Below, in pieces: positions 22,569 to 33,966 of a DNA stretch of 64,000 nt (position 1 is its first letter; the number at the start of each line of letters is the position of its first letter). The notes beneath the pieces are model-generated. The model was not told the DNA's origin. It worked only from the letters and a program-made list of their open reading frames with translations, and did not search any database. Source of the stretch: Xenopus tropicalis (lineage: Eukaryota; Chordata; Amphibia; Anura; Pipidae); the NCBI RefSeq assembly GCF_000004195.4, contig NC_030683.2, positions 48,621,358 through 48,685,357 of the forward strand. The letters are read 5' to 3'. A program made the position numbers and the translations under genes.

Positions 22569-22672
22569 CAGAGAAAAAGAAAATGAATGTCTAAAAAATT
22601 GAATTATTTGATTAAAATGGAATCTATGGGAGATGGCTTTCCATATTTCTGAGCTTTCTGGATAATGTTAGC
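22569..22672. mobile_element. Right part of the TA-type MITE split by the LTR element
   Basis: Starts with the duplicated CAGA and continues 'gaaaaagaaaatg...gaattatttgattaaaatgg...gggagatggctttcc', collinear with the intact copy at about 39374-39480. The MITE end itself is lost at about 22672. Confidence 0.7.
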
Positions 22673-23420
22673 CCTGGAGTAGCAGGGTCGGAGGAGGGGC
22701 TTCATGACCCAGCCCAGCATCACGAGCGGGAGTTAGGGTAGATTTAAATAAAAGGGGAGTGTAAAAAGGTGGGGCAGAGAAGGGTGTATAGGAGTGGTAG
22801 TGAGGGCTGACTATCCACCATTTTGTGTGGAAGCAGCAGAGGAAAGGTCCCCACCAAGCTTGTTCTGGTATGCCAGATCAGGTATAGTGGATGGTTTATA
22901 CCCTAAGGTGGGTGACCATTGGTGGACATGGCTAAGTAGAAAAGGGGTACAATAGAAAAATAGTTACACCAGCACACCCTTACCTCCTCCAACAGGTTAG
23001 CTACTTGGTGCACAGCCCAGAGAGTCGGCACTCTCAGCAAAGTCCAGTAGAAATTATTTCAGTCGGCACAACAAGTAAAGTGCAATCGGGGTATAATCCC
23101 TGCGTGTTTATTCAAGGCAATGTTTCGGGGGCGTACCAGATAGGTCCTTGATAGGCAGCAGGTATCCTCCAAGCTAGGGATTGGGCGGTTGGAGGATAGC
23201 ACGGCTTGGTTGTGGAAGGGCAGACTGGCAAGGGGCTCGGGGTCAGTGTTTTGGACATGGTAATGTTTTGCACTTATGGTTATATATTGATGTATTGTTA
23301 TGATTTTACATGTTTACCATTTTGTATTGTATTCAATTATTTTTCACTGTTTGTATTATTAAATAAAGCTGTGGCCATTATCATTTCCAACAATGATATT
23401 GTCACATAGTTTTTATTGGT
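22673..23420 (+). mobile_element. Composite dispersed repeat with polyadenylation-type 3' end
   Basis: A GC-richer block (22675-22935) and a block ending 'tattaaataaagctgtggcc' (about 23160-23420) are separated by a segment with a hammerhead-like motif on the minus strand (23119-23155, gaaacattg). I read it as one retroelement fragment interrupted by another. No coding domain is recognisable and the class is unknown. Confidence 0.35.
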
Positions 23421-24356
23421 GAGTGAGGTGTGAGCGAGTGTAGGTTGATGCGTGGGTCATGTGTTTTTAGAATAATGGATCCCATACCTGTACCAACATT
23501 TTCATAACCCCATAATTGCAAATTTACAGTTCTGGGTGCCCTATAAATGGATATTAAAAACATTACTTGGACTTTTTTCACTCAAAATGTTGACTTCTGG
23601 AGGGAAGTGAGAGATCTGTTTATTGTGGAGTCATGTTAAACTGGCAGCATTTTGTGAAAGCTCATCAAGGTTGATAATGTTTTTATTTCACCTCAATGTC
23701 TAGGTTACTACATGATGGCTGATTATAGCAGCTACTTGCTAACCAGATATAATGATTCAAAAACATAGCTATATTATAATTACTTTACAATGCATCAATA
23801 CTGATGCTCATGCAATACTAAAGATTTGCATAACAGGAGCCTAACTACACACTTTTTTTTCCTGCTGCTGTAAATTCTGAAAAAAAGAATCCTGTAAATC
23901 TTAAGTGCAAAGCCCAAAGGAAAAATGTCCACAAATCTAACAGACAACAAGGCTGTGTTAGAGCTTTCGAAGTCAGGTGTCAATGTCAAACTGAAATCTC
24001 AGTAGCCACAAAGGGACTGGGAAGAAATTTCAGTTGGTATTGGAGGTACAATAGAATAGGAAGGGTGAAAAAATATGAATACCATCTGATACTTAAATTT
24101 GCATGTTGTCGGTAAAAAAAAAAATCATACAATAGGTGTAATTTACAACAGACCAGAGGAAGAAAACCCTAGTGCTTATTCAGTAAGAATTTTTTTCCTG
24201 GTTTGCATGTAGTCTGTACCTTTAAAAAAAAGTGCAGACTGCAACATCATGAGGTGGGAAAGAATATAACTACGTTCCTCTCACCCCTCACAAACATGGG
24301 AAGAATTGTATTTAAGGCAGTAGCTGCAGGTCCATCCTTATTAAGGCTTCCTGTTA
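23421..24356. other. No gene seen; short TA-type MITE remnant near 23470
   Basis: Apart from 'aatggatcccatacctgta' near 23475-23493, an end of the TA-type MITE family, nothing is diagnosable. Confidence 0.4.
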
Positions 24357-24825
24357 CTAGTGATGGGTGAAATGTTTCGCCAGGCATGGATTCGTGGCGA
24401 ATTTCCGTGTTTCGCCATTGGCGGATTGTTTCGCGAAATGGATGAAAAAATTTGCCACGGAAAAATTCGCCACACATCCAAAACTTGTCGTCAGCGTCAA
24501 AAAAGAATAGTCGCGGGGGTCAAATAATAGCTGCGGGCAACAAAAGAATAGTCGTGCGACAAAATAATAGCCACGGGCGACAAAATAATTGCCGTGCAAC
24601 AAAATAATAGCTGCGGGCGACAAAATAATAGCCGTGCGACAAAATTATTGCTGTGGACGACAAAATAATAGCCATGCAACAAAATAATAGCCGCGGGCGA
24701 CAAAACAATAGAAGCAGACGACAAAAGAATAGTCACGCACGACATTTTCGCCGTTTCGAGTATCTTTTGAAAGATTCGCAAATTTTTCGGCGAAGCAAAT
24801 CGGAACAGATTCGCTCATCACTACC
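24357..24825. mobile_element. 'tagtgatgagcgaat' MITE with internal minisatellite
   Basis: The left end 'tagtgatgggtgaaatgtttcgcc' and right end 'ggaacagattcgctcatcacta' are inverted. The interior, about 24495-24745, is a tandem array of a roughly 20-bp unit of the form cgacaaaataatagccgtg. Open frames on both strands run through the array with repeating peptides and are artefacts. Other, less intact copies lie at 26.46, 31.3, 40.5, 45.7, 51.4, 53.2 and 61.9 kb. Confidence 0.75.
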
Positions 24826-25640
24826 TGTTACGCAAAGTATAACTAATAAAATCCATCTGATAACCTTCAAAGTCATTCACATTTCTGCATCTCCATACTG
24901 TGTTCCTGGTTGTCTCCTTTGTTCCTTCCAGAATGGTTCTATTTCCATCACCTTAATTCACTACTACCATCTCCACTCTCAAACCTTTTTGTCTTGCCAC
25001 TCCTTACCTCAATGGTGCATGGTGCAGAGCACAGCTATTCCCCAGAAGCAATTGCTTTGTAACAAAAGGCAATATTGTGCCCCTTAGTGATCTATAGCCC
25101 TAGCATGTGGAAAAAAGATTTATATTTTATTTATTTATAGTCCCTTTATTTCTATTGGTGCCATTCTGCTTCTAGGAAAAGCATCAGTGGAGAAAACAAA
25201 CAACTCAATTTGATGTAAGCTATACATGCCAAACTCTCTCTCTAATTCCTGCCTACGGTAGATGCTTTAATCCTATTTAGCCGATACCATGCATGTATCT
25301 TTTCTGCATAGACCCCCCATACGCATGCCTCTGTCTGTAACTCAATTTATGCATATATATTAGATCTAACATAGCTTACTGCCCAGCATTTATTTGCCAC
25401 AGAATCTAAACTTAGAGGTATCTGAAGGGAAAAGCCAATAAATAATCATGTTTGCATTGATATATGGATTTTCCTCTTCTAACATATATATATTTCCTTT
25501 TGAGTTTCAGTATGCAAAGTGTTAGGTGGATAAGCATCAATATTGCTAATACTTTAACATTCTCCTGTTGGTTCTCTGGTTGTTAAGAATTAATTCTCTT
25601 CAAGAACAACCAAACCTGGATCATGGAAGTCTGCACAGCC
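24826..25640. other. No gene seen
   Basis: Mostly AT-rich. The open frame that runs out of the MITE to 25087 has no protein-like features. Confidence 0.4.
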
Positions 25641-26260
25641 ATGACTAATGCAGCGTCGAGCCTGTTGCCCCCCACTCTTTTACCCCCTTGCTCCCAATAA
25701 AACAACGGACACTTAATTGGGGAGAGAAGGCCGCAGTTGTTTATTGCAAATCATTTAATATAAATCAGCAATTCTATATATCAACAACCATAACTAGTAT
25801 TAAACCGTTTGTAAATTCAAACATTAAACAGCAGTACTTATATCCTCCAAAGAGGTCTGACCCTGAGCCCAGGCCCGGAGCCTGTGTCCTGCCTACTACC
25901 CAAGTCCCATTCTGGGATTATCCACCTCCCTGGTGACCCCAGGCCTACCCGGTTACCCGCTCACTGCACCTTTTTAATATCCTCTGGGGCTCAACGTCGA
26001 CCCCACCCCCCACACTGCGACTACTGACACTAACCCATTGGGGAGGGAGGGCGGGATGCTGTCAGCTCCTGCTCCTCTTGCCCCCCAAAAAGATCTGGTG
26101 AGCTAACATCCGGGGAGGGACCTTCTTATTTCCTTGCCCTGGCCTGTAACACTGGGATATCCGGAAAGGGAAGGGGGGGAGAAAAAAGGGGGGGGGTCTG
26201 CCTCCTAGCTTAGTCATGCCCTTCTTCCCTTTTGCTTCACTCGGGTCATTGGGCTTCCAG
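25641..26260. other. GC-rich non-coding block of unknown origin
   Basis: Markedly GC-rich against its surroundings, with C and G homopolymer runs (for example around 26173-26200) and words such as 'aggcccggagcctgtg'. Both strands have open frames but no recognisable domain. It could be part of an old LTR or other retroelement; I cannot place it. Confidence 0.3.
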
Positions 26261-26454
26261 AAATGCAGATAGAGTGTTTGGAAGCATTTGTACATAATGT
26301 GAAACTGTTTAATGAAACTGTCTTAATGTGCAATCCATTTCTGGGGTTACTTCCCTCCATAGAGGAGAATTCTGGAAAAAGTTTGATTAATACACCTCAA
26401 GTTTTGAAAGATGGGATTAATGCCAGGGGTTTAAAATAATATTAATACCAACAG

Positions 26455-26690
26455 TAGTGATGAGCAAAATGTTTTGGCAGGCATGGATTCGCAGCAAAAT
26501 TCTGCATTTCACCATTTGTCTTTTTGTCACGAAATGGGCGCAAAAATTTGCTGCAGAAAAAATTTGCAGAGTGAGAGAAAAGTTGTGGTTGCATCAACAA
26601 AAGACACTGTCGCATCAAAAAAGTTGTGAGCATGTCAAAATGATATTGCATTAAAAAAAATTGGGCACATCAAAAAAAGTCGCAAGGTTT
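26455..26690. mobile_element. Partial 'tagtgatgagcgaat' MITE
   Basis: Begins 'tagtgatgagcaaaatgttttggc' and contains the family words 'aggcatggattcgcagc' and 'gtcacgaaatggg', followed by a decayed array of 'gcatcaaaaaa' words. The second end is missing. Confidence 0.6.
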
Positions 26691-28195
26691 AACTATTTTT
26701 TTCTAATAAATGTTTAAATGCTGCTTTGGAAGTTTTCAAAAATCCTGCTGTTAATTTCTTTTCTAAATTCAAAGCAAAGTTTTTAAAATGCATATCCTTG
26801 TCTATATTTACAAAACATATCAATGATTTAGTTCAGCAGTTATGCTAATCAGTTGCAAAGAAATCCCATGATTGTCTGGTTCATTGAATATTTTTCAGTC
26901 CACAATATTTCTTATAGATCTTTGAAAATTGATGCATACTTTTATTTGTACAGAGGAATATGCGCTTTTGTGACTATGATTTAATGAAGTTATGTCGCAT
27001 TATACAAAAGCCCTGGTAACTGATCACTGTAACAGCTGGAATTCTGTCTAGACAGAAGCAATATGCACAATTGAAATGTTGACCTGCATATGTTTATTAG
27101 TATTCCCTTATCGACCTTGATGCCAAAATTATTACTGTTTGTTACAGGATGCACTGCTTTAGAATTGATTCACTTTTTTAAATTCAGCTGAACAGATGCA
27201 TCAAGCATTTCCTAGATTTGAATCAACATGTTGGTAAACAAAAGAATTAAAAGAATAAAATATTTAAAAATAAAAATGTAATCTTCAGTATTAAAGATCA
27301 GGAACGCCGTCCAGTGATTGACACATTTTATGTTTGCAGGTGGATTTGCAAAATCTGTTTCAAGATTACACATTGCTAATCAAATTCAAGAGTGGATTCA
27401 TACTGTAGTCTTCTCAAATACCAGATCTAAATATCAATAAACCTTTATGGGAAGTTCTAAAACACAGATTGTAAAATTGATTTTCATTTCCTTCATTTTT
27501 CAAGAATAGAACACAATTTTTATTGAATACTGGTACAGTGCTGCACTGCTTTTAGCATCATTCTAAGAAGGACTGAATCTCTTTTGACTGGTGGCCTCAT
27601 GTAAAAGGCTCTGTTTCTTATTACAGGAAAAAAGGAAATCATTTTTAAAAATTAGATTTATTTGCTTAAAATGGGGAATTGACCTCCTGTAATTTAGAGC
27701 TTTTTGGATAACAGTTTTCCATACCTGTATATGTATAACATGCAGTGTTGCCCCTTTGTGTATAACACTTGACCCTTTTTTAATCCAAACAGAACTTTGT
27801 TTAGAAAATTGCTCAGAAATATTAAAAAGTGATACAGTACCCTATTCTCAATCACTGTTTTTTAGGCTAAATTTTGAAAACAAAGAAATAATGACATACA
27901 CTAAAATTTTATAAATGTTTGATTAAATACATGCTATTTCATTTATTTTATCTATATAATATACTATCATCTATCTATATCCAGTGGAGAATAAAATCCC
28001 ATAGGAATCAATAGATCATGGGTGAGTTTTCAGCTATTAAGCTCTAAACTTACATTATGATAAATGTGGCTCTATGTGTAGTTTGGTGAAGATGGTATGT
28101 TTAGCCTGCAATTCATTGCTATAAATAAGTAAGAAAATGTTTCTTAATGGTGATTTTTTACAAATGTATTTTATTGATACTAATATCTACAGTTA
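26691..28195. other. No gene seen; TA-type MITE remnant at about 27625-27735
   Basis: The remnant is recognised from 'aaaaaaggaaatcattttta' and 'gctttttggataac...ccatacctgta'. The rest is plain AT-rich sequence. Confidence 0.45.
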
Positions 28196-28696
28196 GGGGC
28201 TGATTTACTTACCCACGAACGGGTCGAATGGAGTCCGATTGCGTTTTTTTCGTAAAGATCGGTATTTTGCGATTTTTTCGTATGTTTTGCGATTTTTTCG
28301 GATTCTTTACGAATTTTTCGTTACCAATACGATTTTCGCGTAAAAACGCGAGTTTTCCTATCCATTACGAAAGTTGCGTAAAAAGTTGCGCATTTTTCGT
28401 AGCGTTAAAACTTACGCGAAAAGTTGTGCATTTTTCGTAGCGTTAAGTTTTAACGCTACGAAAAATGCGCAACTTTTCGCGTAAGTTTTAACGCTACGAA
28501 AAATGCGCAACTTTTTACGCAACTTTCGTAATGGATACGAAAAACTCGCGTTTTTACGCAAAAATCGTATTGGTAACGAAAAATTCGTACAGAATTCAAA
28601 AAAATCGCAAAACATACGAAAAAGTCGCAAAATGTTCGTTTTCAAGTCGGAACTTTTCCAATTCGGGTCGGATTCGTGGGTTAGTAAATCAGCCCC
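28196..28696. mobile_element. Long palindromic MITE, 'ggggctgatttact' family
   Basis: TTA flanks both ends (28193-28195, 28697-28699). The whole element folds on itself: 'ggggctgattta' faces 'taaatcagcccc', and successive inner words (gcgtaaaaacgcgag, gcgttaaaacttacgcg) recur inverted. The open frames on both strands are mirror artefacts. TTA target and size suggest PIF/Harbinger-type mobilisation. Confidence 0.75.
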
Positions 28697-28860
28697 TTAG
28701 TGTTGGTGGTTCTATGTGTGGTTTGTGTATGTCGGGTGTATGGATTGGTGGGTGTGGGTTGTGTGTGCTGGGTTTACTAGGATGGGTTGAAATTGATGGA
28801 CTCTGGTCTTTTTTCAACCCTATGTAACTATGTAACTATGTAACTATGTAACTACGAAAG
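28697..28860 (+). mobile_element. Xenopus-type repeat tail ending in (CTATGTAA)n
   Basis: Contains 'gtgtgctgggtttactagg', 'gttgaaattgatggactc' and 'ttttttcaaccctatgtaac', then about five ctatgtaa units to 28855. The same family tail is seen in decayed form at about 52060-52200, and its upstream portion at about 30960-31250. Confidence 0.6.
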
Positions 28861-29036
28861 GGTCCACATGGGACACTCTGTCTAGAGATAAAATATAAGC
28901 TTTATATAATAATATGGTTTTACTTATCACTTAATAAGTAGTTATAAACAAGTGTCAGATATGACCCATGGTCCTTTAAATGCTTATAGGAGTTTGATTA
29001 TCTGTTATCTAGGCAGATGTTAAATACAAATGCAAC

Positions 29037-29303
29037 CAGGGCCAGAACTAGGGGTAGGCAGAAGAGGCACCTGCCTAGAGTGCAACAGTGGGCACCCAGA
29101 AGGTACCTCTTCTTTCACTCACCCCTATTTCCATGCCCTTTATCCCCACCACACACCCTCATCCAGCGGCCCCTGCAGCCACCCCCCTCCCGGGCGTGCA
29201 TAAGTGCGCTCGCTTGTGCATGTGTGCACACCCATGGGAGTGGGTGAGGTCAGCCAAGCCGGCTCGGTTGCCTGGGGCACCCAGCTGGCCTGGCCTGGCA
29301 CTG
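29037..29303. mobile_element. hAT-like MITE with 8-bp target duplication
   Basis: The element begins CAGGGCCAGAACTA and ends CCTGGCACTG, which are imperfect inverted ends. It is flanked by AATGCAAC (29029-29036) and GATGCAAC (29304-29311), a 7/8 match as expected for a hAT 8-bp duplication. It is GC-rich and has no coding function of its own. Confidence 0.6.
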
Positions 29304-29637
29304 GATGCAACACCACTTGCTTGATGCGTTATAAGAAGAGATCATCTACTGAAATTTCCTTTATGTACCCTTTTTTTCATTATCACTTTTTAAAACTCTG
29401 ATTTATTTTTTTTATGTTTTAAAATGTGCATTGTTTATTCTTTTCATTATAAAATCTACAGTACAACCCTACGCATTACCATATGATAGGATTAACAAAT
29501 AATATATGCCTTATCATATGATTAAACTTCACCACAGAGTTTTATAATTTTAAATAAAGAAAAGTTAGCATTCAAAGAACCTTCCATGAATGGTCATAGA
29601 TAATAACATTTGTGTTTGCTGATGAAGTATTAAAGCA

Positions 29638-29639
29638 TC

Positions 29640-29671
<32 letters not shown>
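29638..29671. repeat. (ATA)n microsatellite
   Basis: About eleven ataata-type trinucleotide units. The poly-tyrosine open frame over it is an artefact. Confidence 0.9.
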
Positions 29672-29672
<1 letters not shown>

Positions 29673-30374
29673 TGAGGAGAAGACATAGAGCACACCCCTC
29701 TGACACCTCAAACAAATTAATGTAAAATTCTAAAGACAGTTTAATTTTTCCATTTCCTATGTTACTAGGTATTTTTGGTATTGAATCAAGAATACAACAT
29801 GCTATTAAACCTTTTTTTGTGAAAAACAAATGAATAAAACACCATAAATGATTTAAAATTATTTATAATGTTCCAAAACAGAACTTTAACTAACAAAAAT
29901 AAATATATCAATAATAAGACTCATGCATTCATTTTTATAATATCACAGACTTAGATTTCCTTACAGTGATAATCTATCATCCATAGTCTTTCTCACTACC
30001 AACAATAAATCACCATTAAAAGTATCATTATCCATCATAATGATAAAGTGGCTTCAGGCAGTGCACATTACGCTCAGTAGAAATTTAGGCATTGATAGCA
30101 GAATATCATGGTACTAAGTCCATTTTTTTATAATTATAAAACTTAGCTGTTTTCCTTCAATTAGTAGAGGAATGGAACTTAACTATTAACTTGTCATCAA
30201 GGGTAATGTAATAAAAGATGCAACAGGTTTATTCTTTCTATAGAAGTCAATTAGCATTCAGTAAAGCAACAGTGATGTAATATTTTTGATATCAGTGGAA
30301 GCTTGTGGGATCAGGCTATGTCTCGAGAAAAAAGGTTGATCATCAGAGTACAATACACAACTAAAATTACATTT
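29672..30374. other. No gene seen
   Basis: AT-rich, no feature supported. Confidence 0.4.
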
Positions 30375-30734
30375 TCAAATGTGACAAAGGCCAAGAATGT
30401 ACAGAAAGACAAGTGAAGAAATGTAGTGAGGAGCAAAGAAGTGAAGGGCTTTGAATGCTAGTAGAAGGATTGTGTATGCTATCCTTAGCTTAACCAGCAG
30501 CCATGATAAAGATTTTACCAGGAGTTGAGCAGGTTCCTTCTTAGGAGAGAGCAGAAGGATTCTAGTGGCAGAGATTAAAATTGATTGCAGGGGAGAGAGG
30601 TGGGAGACAGGGAGACTGGGCAGACAGGGAGACAAGGGCATGGATAAATATTTTAGTAGTTGATTTAGAAAGAAAGGGATGTTTATTGGCAATATTAAGA
30701 AGAAAAAAGTGATGGGTGTAATGGTCAGGCCCAA
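30375..30734 (-). pseudogene. L2/CR1-clade LINE reverse-transcriptase C-terminal fragment
   Basis: The minus strand is open for about 119 codons. It includes a run resembling the conserved end of L2-type RT: 'LVKSLSWLLVKLRI', then 'ILLLAFKALH' and 'APHYISSL', corresponding to the usual LHWLPV..RI...LLTFKALH..AP.YL pattern. Upstream polymerase motifs and the endonuclease are missing and several consensus residues are changed, so this is a decayed 5'-truncated LINE copy. The intact-looking frame is probably chance retention. Confidence 0.7.
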
Positions 30735-30959
30735 CTGTAAAATTGTCTACTAGTCAAACACTAAAAATAAACACACCTGCCAAACTAAGTCCATAATATC
30801 CAGGTAGTCACACAATATTTATATGTATAAAAAGGAAGAAGTATAAACTGCTAAAGGGGATGGAAAATGTAAAGATGTGAAAATGTAATGGTTAGACTGT
30901 CAAGGTTCGAGTTTTCTCTGGAAACAAGGGGATTGTGAGAGTACGTAATTACTCTGCAC

Positions 30960-31250
30960 AAGTACATTAGAGAGGATTTTAGACAGATGGGGGTTGTTCA
31001 GTGCACCAGAGGCCACCCCTTTAGATTAGAGGAAAGAAACTTTCATTTGAAGTGGCAGAGGTGTTTTTTTACCGTGAGGGCAGTGAGGTTGTGGAATGCC
31101 TTTAAGAGTAGTTTGGATGATTTCCTAAACAAGCATAATATCCAAAGCAATTGTGATACTAAAATCTACAACTATAATTGAAGTAGGTATATATAGTTTA
31201 TGTATGTGAGTGTACAGACAGGTACAGACAAGTACAACCCTTCCAAGCGA
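30960..31250 (+). mobile_element. Non-LTR retrotransposon 3'-end fragment
   Basis: The plus strand encodes 'FRLEERNFHLKWQRCFFTV', then 'AVRLWNAFKSSLDDFLNKHN', resembling the C-terminus of CR1-like RT proteins (FFT.R.VR.WN.LP). It is followed by 'gtatatatagtttatgtatgtgag', the usual start of the family's 3' tail. It is degenerate and short. Confidence 0.5.
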
Positions 31251-31309
31251 ACCTCAGTGCACATATAGACCCATATTGACTTGGTATGGGTCTGTGTGTG
31301 CTGAAGTTA

Positions 31310-31540
31310 CAGTTTTTTTTCTTTGCCAGCCATGGATTCGCTGCAAAAATTACGCATTTGCCATTGGTGATTTTTTTTTTTGTAAAACTGACGCAAAAAG
31401 TCATACAAAATAAGTAGCAGTCACGTCAAATAAGGCACGGTAGCACCAAAAAAGTTGAATGCATCAAAAAAAGTCATATGGTAGCTGCATTTTGTGAATT
31501 TTTCTGTTAAAGCAAAACAGATTTGCTCATCACTAATTAT
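31310..31540. mobile_element. Partial 'tagtgatgagcgaat' MITE
   Basis: Family words 'gccagccatggattcgctgc' and, at the right end, 'aaacagatttgctcatcac' are present; the middle has decayed 'gcatcaaaaaaagtc' words. Confidence 0.55.
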
Positions 31541-33338
31541 ATAACCTAATTTAGATTATAGAATCTGTTAAAGAACCAAGCTGTCTGCAGCTCTATATTT
31601 AAATTCTGCTTGGTCTGCCATGCTGGCCCAATATCTGGCCAAGACAAAATAGTGGTAATATTTTTAATACTGTCAAACAATAACAGTAACAGTTGCTAAC
31701 ATTAATTATAACAACTAACAACACTGGCTATGTTTCTATTTGGAGGAATCTTTTCCCATTTTTTTCTATTTTAACAGATTTTTATTACTTTAAAGAAATT
31801 TCAATATCATTCTAAAAAGGATGTTAAAAAAAGCTGATATATTCATCAGACTCCTGTAGAGAAGAATGCGAAGCTGTAATGTTCTGTTGATAAATGATTA
31901 GAATTTCAGTTCCAATTCTTCAGTGTGATTTTATTTCTCTCTTTTTCTTTTCCTTATATAGTGTCATTTTTAAGATTAGATTATTGCATTCACATCTTGA
32001 TAAATGGATGCAGAAATGTGCAAATGGTCATATATATGTCAATGTAATGTGTGAAGGTACTGTATCAAGGCAAACATATCTAACCATTATCAAAGGTGCC
32101 AACCATTATCAAAGGTGCTATCATTATTCCTGTGAGGCCAAAGTATTAATGCTATAAAGCCGCCATGTTATTTAGCACAACAAAAATCACACACGCATAT
32201 ATATATATATATATCCATTATTTTCTATAAATATTTGCTTATGCCTGCTCTTTGAAAGTGTAATAAAGTGTAAGTGTAATAGGATTTTCCTTTTTTCTCT
32301 TTACCTGTATATATAATTATGTCTATATGTCTTTCCATACAAAGCAACCAACCATTATTTGTATTTATTACCATAAATATTAAATATATAATGACATTAA
32401 AGACAGATTGAAGTTGCCTGAAGTGAGACATGTTGATCCCAATAAATCAGACATTTAAAAAAGTGTCAACCGTTTGCATGCAAGCATGGCTAGATGCATC
32501 TTCTTGAAAATCCCAGCAGATCAATATGACTCATACAGTGTTTTGTTCCGACTACAAGAAATCACAGATATCTAAATAAGAATTACAGGTTTGTAGAGAG
32601 TTCAGCTACATTAATAAACTTTGGAAGCCTGAATGTCCACTCCAAGATTAATAAACCTCCCAGAAGTCCCAAGGAAAGGACAAAAATGTAAATCACTCCA
32701 CAAGGAGCAGAAATCATATTTCCACAGTCAAAGCAATTTTACCAACCTCACAAAAATATAGTACATAGATCTGAAGTGCTCTATTTTAATAAAATAAAAT
32801 AACCTCAAAACAGAAGAATAATTATTAAATGTCTCTTAATTAAGATTAAATCCATTTAAAACACGGGGAAACCAGGATTGGGTCTCACATGGAAGTTTCC
32901 TATAATATGACTCAAATGCTCTATGGGCTATTCCACAATCTTCCAATGTGGGGCATATTTATCAAAGGTGGGATGTTTTTCTTAGAAAACGTAGCATCGT
33001 TCCTATTGATTGCATTTGTATTCACATTAGTGAAAACTTCCTGAAAACTTTTTCTGAAATTTTGAAACTTTCCTTAAAATTCTGAAAATGTTTCCAAACA
33101 TTCTGAATTTCTGCACATCATTTATTTAGATCAAAAACATTTTAAATATTTGGCTCATTTACCAAATCATTTCCTTCCCCCATTGTTTTTTTCTAAAAAG
33201 CATTTTACAACTTAGAACTCTAAAAAAAAAACATTTTATCCATGAGCCAAAATGTGCTAAATCTGGTCCTAATTTATACCAGTCCATCAAGGACCTTCCG
33301 TCTAGAGAACACGGTTTGAAATTTATCACAATACATGT
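31541..33338. other. No gene seen; short (TA)n tracts
   Basis: AT-rich sequence with TA tracts near 32197-32213 and 33340-33360. No exon or mobile element diagnosable. Confidence 0.45.
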
Positions 33339-33339
33339 C

Positions 33340-33370
<31 letters not shown>

Positions 33371-33378
33371 GTATATAT

Positions 33379-33765
33379 AAACAAACAGGGTACCGCACAC
33401 ATAGGGACTTTATGAAAAAACAAAAAAGGTTTATTGGAAAAGATCCGACGTTTCGAGCACCAGCTGTGTACTGGTGAAACCAGTAACTAGCTATACATGT
33501 CAATATGCTTATTTGATCTTTCACTTGTGTCTTTCACGTTGTTTATTGTTACATGCTACTTGTGTACAGGGGTTACCATGGTTACGGCCTGTACATTTTG
33601 GCGCCGTTTTTTGTACTAGGGTATTTAAGGGGTTTGTATGCACTTTGTCTTTTGGTTTGTCCCTGAGGAAGAGCACAGTTGGTGCTCGAAACGTCGGATC
33701 TTTTCCAATAAACCTTTTTTGTTTTTTCATCAAGTCCTTATGTGTGCGGTACCCTGTTTGTTTAT
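33379..33765. repeat. Inverted repeat with roughly 85-bp arms carrying hammerhead-like motifs
   Basis: The left arm (33379-33463: 'acaaacagggtaccgcacac' to 'tttcgagcaccagctgtg') and right arm (about 33676-33765) are near-perfect inverted copies around a spacer of about 210 bp. The right copy extends to a full CTGAGGA-A-GAGCAC-loop-GTGCTC-GAAACGTC unit at 33663-33695; the left copy lacks the CTGAGGA part. Confidence 0.7.
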
Positions 33766-33850
33766 TGAATTTTTTTTACCAGCACCTAGGGCATTTGATT
33801 GCCTGAAGGGTGTGCTCCTTTTGTTTCTGTATATATATATATATATACAC

Positions 33851-33966
33851 ACACAAAATCAAAAATATAAATGCACACCAGGTATTTTTAGTAAGAAAAA
33901 AAACGTAACTTTTAATTAGCATCATTAAAAAGAAAACAGGTGCATTTATATTTTTGATTTTGTGTA
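33851..33966. repeat. Short palindromic element
   Basis: 'acacaaaatcaaaaatataa' at the left end is inverted as 'tatatttttgattttgtgt' at the right end, separated by about 60 bp. It looks like a tiny MITE or a fold-back of one copy. Confidence 0.5.

Noticed and set aside
24495..24745. CRISPR-like regular array
   Set aside because: Units are contiguous with no unique spacers, lie inside a MITE and the genome is vertebrate.
24357..24781. Several overlapping minus-strand frames with repeating peptides
   Set aside because: They translate the minisatellite inside a MITE in different phases; the peptide repetition follows the DNA unit.
27340..27410. Acceptor-like tttatgtttgcag followed by a short open frame
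   Set aside because: There is no donor within a plausible distance before the stop codon, and no protein-like composition.
28228..28827. Mirror-image open frames on both strands (also at 50551-50912 and 62399-62674)
   Set aside because: They arise because the palindromic MITE reads nearly the same on both strands; composition is phenylalanine/lysine/arginine-rich and there is no gene context.
30375..30734. A 119-codon frame as a novel membrane protein (hydrophobic segments)
   Set aside because: The sequence pattern matches the C-terminal part of an L2/CR1-type reverse transcriptase, so it was annotated as a LINE fragment.
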